Positions 57,349-64,000 of a DNA stretch of 64,000 nucleotides are shown in pieces. Both the position numbers and the translations under genes were made by a program. Origin of the DNA: Mayamaea pseudoterrestris (Eukaryota > Bacillariophyta > Bacillariophyceae > Sellaphorales > Sellaphoraceae); NCBI GenBank assembly GCA_027923505.1, contig BROI01000013.1:620001-684000 (forward strand), read 5' to 3'. The stretch's first letter is position 1. Each line of letters begins with the position of its first letter. Below the pieces are notes generated by a model. The model was not told where the DNA came from. It saw only the letters and a program-made list of their open reading frames with translations, and made no database searches.

Positions 57349-59157
57349 ATGGCTGACTTTGCGAAACGATCCGAAGTAACGATTGAAACCATGGTGAGTA
57401 CATCAATTGCTGCTGCTGATTGCTTCCCTTTGATGCTTGTTCCATGCTACTGCATATCTTTTAATAGCCCCTCTCTCACACTATCTATTGTCGTTCCTTT
57501 TTTTACAGGGCCGCGTCAATAATCCCACTGGCGCCGGAGTGCGCGCCACGTCCACCCAAGTGCAGGCCCGCCGCAAAAAGATGCAGGAGCGAGAGGAGGA
57601 GAGTGACGCTCATAACATTCCGGATTGCATCAGCACGACGACTGTTAATAATGGTATCAAGGACAATTCTACAAATACTGCTACAGCATTAATGACAGAC
57701 GGCTCGTCGCGCCGCAACATTGTCCGCAAGCACACGGCCGACGCAATCCACCGCTACGACTCGTCCCATAAAAAGCAGGGCGGCCACGGCAAGGGCCTCT
57801 GGAAGCGCGAAATTGGATTAGAGGATGGAGAGTACTACCAGGATGCAGCAGTCGTCTTGGACGAATCGGATCCGCTCTACATGGCGAGCGAAGACTCAAA
57901 GTACATTTTAACGTCTCACGGTGGCACCTTGGAGCAGGCGCGCGGCGTTGATCCATCCACACGCAAGCAAGTCTACGGCCCGCTGCTGACGCTGCAAGAG
58001 TTCAAAGTCCAAGTCTCGGATTGCTTGCTCGAGTATTTGCAAGACTCGAATGACGCGGACGAGGTCATTCGCTGCATTCAGGAGTTGGCCTGTCCCGAGT
58101 ATTACGTGCGCGTCTTGGTCAAGCGCGTTGTCAGCTTGGCGCTCGACATGGGGCCGCGCCAGCGCGAGTGGGCGAGTCGACTGCTGACGTGTTTGCACCC
58201 CGTGCCCATGAGTGAGGCGGAAATGCAAGCGGGTTTTCAAGTCTTGCTGGATGGCATGGAGGATTTGAGCAAGGATGTGCCGGATGCAGTGGTAAGTGTC
58301 ATGGCAGTGCGATATAGTATATGATTAGCGTTTGACATGCATGGCAACTCACACTTTCTCCAAATCCTTCTCTCGTTAATTCCCTCCACTCTCCTTTAAT
58401 ATCTACACAGAACATGGTGGCTTGCTTTTTGGCGCGCGCCGTTGTCGACGAAGTATTGCCGCCGGCATTTTTGTCGCAGGAGAATGACGCGCGCCCCGGC
58501 GACGCTGTGGTGGCCCGCGCCATTTCGCTGCTGAACCGCGAGCACGCCACGGCGCGCCTCGAAAAGATTTGGGGACCGGGTGATGGACGACCTGTGGCGG
58601 AACTCAAGCAAGACATGGATCAGTTGCTGCAGGAATACTTGGCGAGTCGCGAGTTGGATGAGGCGGCGCGCTGCGTCAAGGAACTCGATGCCAAGCACTT
58701 TCATCATGAGTTGGTCAAGCGGGGAGTAATGTGCGCCATGGAACTGGATGGTGCGAGTCATTGTGGAGGCAGCAAGGGCAAGAATGGCGCCATTGTTGCG
58801 AATGGAGACAAGCATGTTGCGACTACTGCCACTGACAATGACGACGAGTTGAGCAACTTGGATGCCATGGCGGCGCTCTTTGGATTCTTGGTATCGAACG
58901 CCATTGTCAGCGAGAACCAAGTCATGAAGGGAGTTGTTCGTTTGCACCATTTGCTGGACGATATCAAATTGGACGTTCCGTCGGCGCCAATCTTGCTCGA
59001 GTCGTTTGAGAAAATGGCCATGGAGCAAGGCTGCTTGCCAACGACGGGAGTCTCGTCGAGTGAGCTTGCCAAGATTGGAGGTGCTGGAGCAAGTGGTACG
59101 TTGCCATCTGCGGAAGCAGCAACGACAACGGCAGCGGAAGAGTCGGCCGAGTCGTAA
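57349..59157 (+). CDS. PDCD4/MRF-like protein with two MA3 domains
   Basis: Three exons: 57349-57393, 57509-58291, 58411-59157 (524 aa), introns of 115 and 119 bp, phase 0 throughout, with GTGAGT/TTTACAG and GTAAGT/CACAG borders. The N-terminus has VNNPTGAG, RRNIVRKHTADAIHRYDSSH and KKQGGHGKGLWKREIG. MA3 domain 1 (about 173-285) shows LQEFKVQVSDCLLEYLQDSND, RVLVKRVVSLALD and DAVNMVACFLARAVVDEVLPP across the second intron. MA3 domain 2 (about 337-475) shows VAELKQDMDQLLQEYLASRE, HELVKRGVMCAMEL, and GVVRLHHLLDDIKLDVPSAP. In animals PDCD4 binds eIF4A through MA3 domains, and plant MRF proteins link TOR to translation, so a translation-control role is likely by homology. The C-terminal 50 residues are Ala/Ser/Thr-rich. 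Confidence 0.9.
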
Positions 59158-59710
59158 AACGTTGGACTTGATGCGGTTAAAGGCTGCGAGAATGGTCGTA
59201 TGCTAACGGCTGCAAATGGCGGTACATGACTGCATGAGAGATACATGATAGCACTCACAGTAACATAATAAAGTCTTTGCTAACTTATTGACTATTGACG
59301 TTAGTCGTATCTTACGAGTATAGCGCACTGACTCGTTTACAACTACCAGCTTCGTCTCGAGCTGACACTTTTTCGCCGAAACGACTTGACACCCGCAGAT
59401 GCTTCCGGTACATGTCATCGCTATAGACTCCAAGGCTACTACAAGAAGAACACTCTTTCATGTATAAACTTGACAAGCTATTGGTTAGTTATAAATGTAC
59501 TCGACTCATTGTTCGCCATTCGTTTTGTTACCATGAATGAGCTTGTTTCTTCTCTCGTGTAGTATGAAATTATGTAAGTAAAATGTATCAATATCATGTT
59601 CGCATGGACGATGCAAGCATGCATGCATATTTCTGTTCCTTCCTCTCTGGTTTCGATTCGTATCCAACTGAGCCTTCCATCATGCACTCCCCATCACGAC
59701 TGACTCCATT
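59158..59710. other. Convergent intergenic region
   Basis: 553 bp between stop codons of the MA3 gene (+) and the 111-aa gene (-). AT-rich around 59450-59640; GCATGCATGCAT near 59617. No gene recognised. Confidence 0.35.
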
Positions 59711-60193
59711 CTACCACAACGACCGCTTCTTGGTCGTCGTCAATCGCCTGGTAATTTGCGCGTGATGCAGCGCGTTTTGCTCGCGCGCCGCCATGGCGTG
59801 CGTCGCCTCGTGGGGATGCATGCCGGCAAAGGCAATGGCCTGCGAGTGCTTGTTGCTATTCTTGCGCTGCAAGGCTTGCTTGACTTCCGTGACGTGCTGG
59901 CATTCCGAAGGAATGTTGGGATAGTACTTGTCCAAGTCCTTGATGCAGGACTTTTCCGATAGTGGAGACGGAGGAGGGGATGAATCGTTGTTGTTACCGT
60001 CGGCTGGAAATGTTGGATGGAATGGAGGTGAGCAAGAGTGAGAAAAAAATGATGCAACATCCATTGCACGTCGCGCTCAAAATCAGCTTCCAATGACACT
60101 CTCTCTCATTCGCTTGCGTCTCTTCACTCTCTCCATCAATATAGACTTACTATCACTACGGAGGGACAGGCGGCGAGCGACTTGTTCCAACAT
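59711..60193 (-). CDS. Hypothetical protein, 111 aa
   Basis: Two exons, 60193-60151 and 60003-59711, with a 147-bp intron (GTAAGT...TTTCCAG, phase 1). The product starts MLEQVARRLSLRSD, followed by an Asn/Ser/Pro stretch, then LDKYYPNIPSECQHVTEVKQ and HEATHAMAAREQNALHHAQI and a basic end (TTTKKRSLW). Mostly helical, no recognised domain. Divergently placed to LSM1. Confidence 0.6.
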
Positions 60194-60628
60194 GGTAGAC
60201 TTGATTTGATGGCTTGTTGGATTGCGAGATGCGAGATTTGCGAGATGCGAGCGAGCAAAGATTTTGTGTGCGTTCCTACGTGATTCGTGTACTCACTGGT
60301 CGCGAGCTAAATCGCTCGACCATGACACCATACTTCCACGTGGAGAAGGCCAATGGACGCTTCCGCGCGATCGATTCTTGACGTCTTTCGATTGGATCCA
60401 GTCAAAGCCCGACACGTGGGAGCAGATGAATTCTGACACCAGCGAACCAAGTATTCATGAAATTGGAGTTCGCGTTCGCTGCAGCAGATGGCGAGAAACG
60501 TGCGGGTTTCTTCATGAGTGCCGCTAGGACTTTCTGATGAATTTTGTCGCTCGCCACCATGACCATCAAAAATCCATCGGCTCGCCGTTCGTTCAAAAGA
60601 CCTTGCAGCACACATAATATATAGCACG
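60194..60628. promoter_or_regulatory. Divergent intergenic region (111-aa gene / LSM1)
   Basis: 435 bp that should contain both promoters. A direct repeat (ATTGCGAGATGCGAGATTTGCGAGATGCGAGCGAG type; GCGAGATGCGAG twice) lies at about 60224-60252. TATATA-like sequence ACATAATATATAGC sits just before the LSM1 start. Confidence 0.45.
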
Positions 60629-61355
60629 ATGCAGTCGCCACAAGCGCCTCCGCAGCAGCCGCAAGCTCCCGCGGCGTCGCAGCAGCATGCAAATCAGCGA
60701 CCGCATCATGGTGCAGCGTCTCGTCAGCAGCAGCAACCGCAAGCCGTCCAAAAACACCCCGGCAGTAGCATTCCGCATGGATTCGTGCCGGCATATCTTC
60801 CTGGAAGCGCCAGCTTGGTGGAGGAACTGGATCAGCGACTCTTGCTCGTGTTGCGAGACGGAAAGCATATTGTTGGGGTATGTATGCAGTAGTTGAATGG
60901 AGATGGAGGATGAAACACTGAATTGAATGGAGCTGCAGCAGCTGTTGAGACGCAGCTTAGCACTCGCTTTAGTAGCTCATGATGATCATTCTTATGCATT
61001 ATCTCCTTTCATTATGCAACAGACACTGAGTACCTTTGACCAATACTCCAATTTGGTGCTGTTGGATGCCGTCGAGCGACGCATCATCATGCCCCATCCT
61101 TCATCTACGCCACCGCCAACAAATAACTCCTCTCGCAACTACGACTATTTCTACACGGACATTGACTTGGGCGGCTTGTACTGCGTGCGCGGCGAAAACA
61201 TGGTGCTGCTGGGAAGGCATTGCGATACAAACGAGCGAGGACAGCGCCTCGACTTTGCCGCGTGGCAGGAAAAATATTTGGAGCAGCAGCAACAGGCGGC
61301 GACTGCAAACAGTGCAACAACGGAGTGGGACTTTGATGCCGACTTGGTGGCGTAA
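60629..61355 (+). CDS. LSM1: U6 snRNA-associated Sm-like protein LSm1
   Basis: Subunit of the cytoplasmic LSm1-7 ring that binds oligoadenylated mRNA 3' ends and promotes decapping. Two exons, 60629-60877 and 61023-61355 (145-bp intron, GTATGT...CAACAG, phase 0), 193 aa. A Gln/Pro/His-rich N-terminal extension of about 65 residues precedes the Sm fold. Sm1 has LVEELDQRLLLVLRDGKHIVG, continued after the intron by TLSTFDQYSNLVLLDAVER. Sm2 has GLYCVRGENMVLLG (I/L-x-R-G motif). An insertion rich in Pro/Ser/Asn lies between Sm1 and Sm2, and a short C-terminal tail follows (QEKYLEQQQQ). VERR and VRGENMVLLG distinguish LSm1 from other LSm proteins. Confidence 0.92.
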
Positions 61356-61768
61356 CGGCATAGAATAGTGTTTTGCGCGAGTTTAGCTACTGGACAGCCA
61401 CACGATCCATGGACCGTTCAGTGCGGAGCGAAAGCGAAAGCTCGTCGATTCTGCTGCGTATCGAATTGTCAAGCACATAGCTTAATGAGCCATTAGAAAC
61501 ATGCTTATTAAAATCGAGTGTGCATATATCGAGTATGTGAAGGTAAGGTTATTGGAGACCAGCTCTTGGCAACAGGGAAGAAGGTTCGGCCGAAGTGCTC
61601 ATGTTTATCAGTGTGCCACGTAGCTACATCCAACTAGCATGCTACCAAAACTAGCCGCAGTTCAATATATGTTAATGTCATTAGCTCAAATCATTTTTAT
61701 ACCTGTTGTGTGAAGTCTGTTTGCAGCCAGGGCTATGGACAAAAGCCGACGCCAAATTCAATACAATT
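61356..61768. other. Convergent intergenic region
   Basis: 413 bp between LSM1 (+) and the 124-aa gene (-). No gene recognised. Confidence 0.35.
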
Positions 61769-62720
61769 CTACTTTGATTCCGCCGGATGCGTATTGGTCA
61801 AGACGGCTCCACTCGACGGCGGAATGGACGCCACCAAGTCCGAATCATGCTCCGCCTCCAATACCAAAATCTCCTCGCGCTTGCACTCCTTTTTCGCTTG
61901 AATGACGGCAATGTCCTTGCGGGCGCCGTCAAAGAGCGCTCGAATCTTCGCCTCCTTTTCCGTGACACTTAACGAGTCGTTCGCTTCAAGTTCCTCCATG
62001 AGATCATAAATTTCAATGCCAAAGCCTTGCTTGCGCGTCTTGATTTCTCGGTCCAGCAAGACAATGTCCGTCTGAAACAAGAGTTTAACGACATGAGTGG
62101 GATAGGCAGCGTCGCATAACCAAATGCAGGGGCAGCTCCAGTGATCAAAGTCGACGAAACAGAGCATGGATGGAATGCAAGTGAATCAAGACGAGTTGCG
62201 CGTAACGCAATCTGCCTCCTGGTGTTTTGCTCTAGCGGTTCAAGAGACTCTTGACGATGCAGGGCAAGATGCGTCCGCCAAGCTAGCTAGAGTAGCAGTA
62301 TTTGATTACGAAATTGCCTTGACTCGAGCTCATGGTGGAGTCCAGTCATTCATACGTCGCTTGCAATAAATGATCCAAAGTAACTAAACCAGTCATGGTC
62401 CATCGTTGTAACGCTCGACAATACGAATACATGGAAGCGAAACGTCGCTGGCGTTCGCGAAACGACAAACATGGCGCAGCTCTCTCTCGAGTGAAGCATG
62501 CTCTCAAGTAGACGAGGACCAAAGAACGGCTCGCAAAGCCTTCTCGTCTCTTTCCGTTTCATGTTCAATAACGCTCTCCGCTCTCAGCAATAACGAGACT
62601 TGCTGCTGCAGCAACTAGCGCGCGCATCCAACGCATGCGGCAACTCACCTTGAGCATGGTCTTGGCGCCAGCATCCACAACGCCCTTGGAAGCCTTTTTC
62701 AGCTTGTCAAAGAGACTCAT
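61769..62720 (-). CDS. Conserved small helical protein, 124 aa
   Basis: Two exons, 62720-62649 (MSLFDKLKKASKGVVDAGAK then TMLK) and 62071-61769 (starting TDIVLLDREIKTRKQGFGIE, YDLMEELE), with consensus GTGAGT...TTTCAG borders, phase 0. The intron of 577 bp is the longest in the window. The product is mostly charged helix (DREIKTRKQ, EKEAKIRALFDGARKDIAV, KKECKREEILVLEAE), probably coiled coil. I recall similar short proteins (xLFDKLKK...LKTDIxxLxRxIKxRKxxFGxxxYDLM) in other stramenopiles but no function. An ORF inside the intron on the plus strand (62166-62369) has no motif. Confidence 0.72.
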
Positions 62721-63274
62721 GGTGGAATGAATCAAAAATCTATTCTTCTTGTTGCTAATGCGAGTAATGGCTGTATCGTTGGTTCGTTGATACTTGCAGC
62801 GGAAGCCTTTCTGCGGTCGCCGTCGCCATGGTGACGAGAGCCGTTAATGACTGGAATTAGCGCTAGCCCTATGTAGGTTGTGCAGTTTAGCTATGTCATC
62901 TTGGACAGCGACCATACTCGAGCCGATTGGTGCTGCCACCCGTAGCTCTTATCCTCTCTTCTGAAGTAATACGATACATTTGCAGCACCCATTTGAATAA
63001 AAAATAGCATGTAGGCTTTGCGTTAATGGTGAAATTTCATCTTTCAAGGCTCGGATCATCTGCATGATGAGGAGCGACCCGAGCGACCTTTTGGTCTGGC
63101 CTTTTTGACCTTCGCGCGATACCTCCTTTCGAAATAGACAGAGACAACGATTTGCTACTTGACTCTACAGCCGCCCTTGTATCGCGTGCGTATCTACGGA
63201 CAAAAAGTAGCTAGCAATATTGCAATGCCGCAAGAAAACTGCAGCTACTACAAGTATGCTCATACACATTTTAG
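62721..63274. other. Intergenic region
   Basis: 554 bp between the 124-aa gene start and the proteasome gene stop. No gene, tRNA or repeat recognised. Confidence 0.35.
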
Positions 63275-64000
63275 TTACTCCTCCATATGCTCCTCCTCGT
63301 CATCATCATCATCTGCTTCCAGCTGCTCCTTGGCCCACGTCTTGGCATTCTCCAAAACATCCTTTGGAACATATTGATGCTCCCAATTGGTCGCTTGACT
63401 CAACCAACTCACTTCCAGTTCCAGCGGCTTGCCTTCGTTTTCCGACTGCTCCTGAAACAGCATGGTCAAAATCTTGACCGCTTGCTTGACCGCATCGCTG
63501 CAACTAACCCGCGATTCTGGCTTGTGCAGATTCAACTTTTCCAGTTCCGTCTTGGCCGCCTGCTTGCCCTTGCCGGCGGCAACTCCATAGTAAGAGTACG
63601 CTGCACCGTTCGGCTCGACCATGTACAATCCCGCTTGATCCGCATCTTGATCATGCGCCGCCAGCAGACAGGCCGCTCCAAACGGCCGCAGCGCGCCGTG
63701 CAGCGTAAAGTAGTGCACGTAGGCCGCCAATCGATCCGCCAGCACCATGGGCGCAATGGGCGATCCGTAAAACTCGTTATAGTCGAAGCATTCCTCCATG
63801 GCGCGACTCACCAACTGACGCGCGTCCGGCAAATTGCCGGTGCTCGCCATGCCAACGTGTTTGGAAACGTGGTGAATGCGCTTGTAGCTGCCCGTGCTGC
63901 TGACAACGAGCTTGTGCAAAACGGGTTTACTCACGGCCAAGACGACACCGTCGGTGGCCAAGATGCCAATCATGGTGGAGGCATTGTCGACGGCCTTGCC
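63275..64000 (-). CDS. PSMA3: 20S proteasome alpha subunit, PSMA3-like (alpha7), N-terminus outside window
   Basis: Open frame running off the right edge, so the N-terminal part of the subunit is missing. The visible 241 residues begin GKAVDNASTMIGILATDGVV (family: KAVENSSTxIGIRCKDGVV), followed by KRIHHVSKHVGMASTGNLPD, DRLAAYVHYFTLHGALRPFG, LYMVEPNGAAYSYYGVAAGK, GKQAAKTELEKL and a C-terminal Asp/Glu tract (DDDDDEEEHMEE). The LxVSKPVLHKL, RPFG and GKxxQAAKTExEKL motifs and the acidic tail fit alpha7 (human PSMA3) rather than other alpha subunits. It forms part of the outer ring of the 20S core. No intron seen in this part. Confidence 0.92.
   Translation of the reverse strand, partial: GKAVDNASTMIGILATDGVVLAVSKPVLHKLVVSSTGSYKRIHHVSKHVGMASTGNLPDARQLVSRAMEECFDYNEFYGSPIAPMVLADRLAAYVHYFTLHGALRPFGAACLLAAHDQDADQAGLYMVEPNGAAYSYYGVAAGKGKQAAKTELEKLNLHKPESRVSCSDAVKQAVKILTMLFQEQSENEGKPLELEVSWLSQATNWEHQYVPKDVLENAKTWAKEQLEADDDDDEEEHMEE

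Overview
This is a piece of nuclear chromosome from a photosynthetic stramenopile, almost certainly a diatom. The evidence is a gene with two DUF6824 (D-[IV]-L-x-G-[KR]-G type) domains, a secreted Lys/Ser/Gly-repeat protein resembling the silaffin-like biosilica proteins, a hypothetical protein with the RGLE / VLxEQxxQR signature typical of diatom genomes, a Zn2-C6 regulator of the stramenopile type, and dense genes with few short GT-AG introns (about 70-230 bp). I could not name the species.

Layout. 0.4-15.9 kb: ribosomal protein S28 (-), L-aspartate oxidase (+), two paralogous secreted Cys-containing proteins (-), an organelle-type glutamyl-tRNA synthetase with a C-terminal EMAPII-like tRNA-binding domain (-), a degenerate mitochondrial cyclophilin (+) and a double-DUF6824 protein (-). 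16.4-33.2 kb: one uninterrupted satellite array, about 98 head-to-tail copies of a 169-bp monomer. Most monomers carry a 17-bp near-perfect palindrome, and the array shows higher-order duplications of 5, 9 and 10 monomers. 33.4-46.4 kb: a rhodanese protein with a myristoylation-type N-terminus, a cyclic-nucleotide-dependent AGC kinase, a membrane-anchored phytochelatin-synthase-like C83 peptidase, a CaaX-ended Gln/Pro-rich protein, several small hypotheticals and the silaffin-like protein. 46.4-49.6 kb: gene-poor, holding a lone diverged satellite monomer and a 32-bp perfect inverted repeat about 0.9 kb apart. 49.6-64 kb: Zn2-C6 regulator, tandem Tudor/zinc-knuckle paralogs, a 67-aa protein sharing a motif with the neighbouring PDCD4-like double-MA3 protein, a 111-aa hypothetical, LSM1, a conserved 124-aa protein and the truncated end of a 20S proteasome alpha subunit (PSMA3-like).

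There is no operon logic. Functionally the window mixes housekeeping translation, RNA-decay and proteolysis genes (RPS28, GluRS, PDCD4-like, LSM1, proteasome), NAD biosynthesis (aspartate oxidase) and surface or vacuole proteins. The most notable items are the satellite array (a possible centromeric or heterochromatic block), the type II membrane form of a phytochelatin-synthase domain with an N-terminal acidic di-leucine signal, and the GluRS-EMAPII fusion. Splice sites were placed by eye from consensus and frame continuity; no search or RNA evidence was available.
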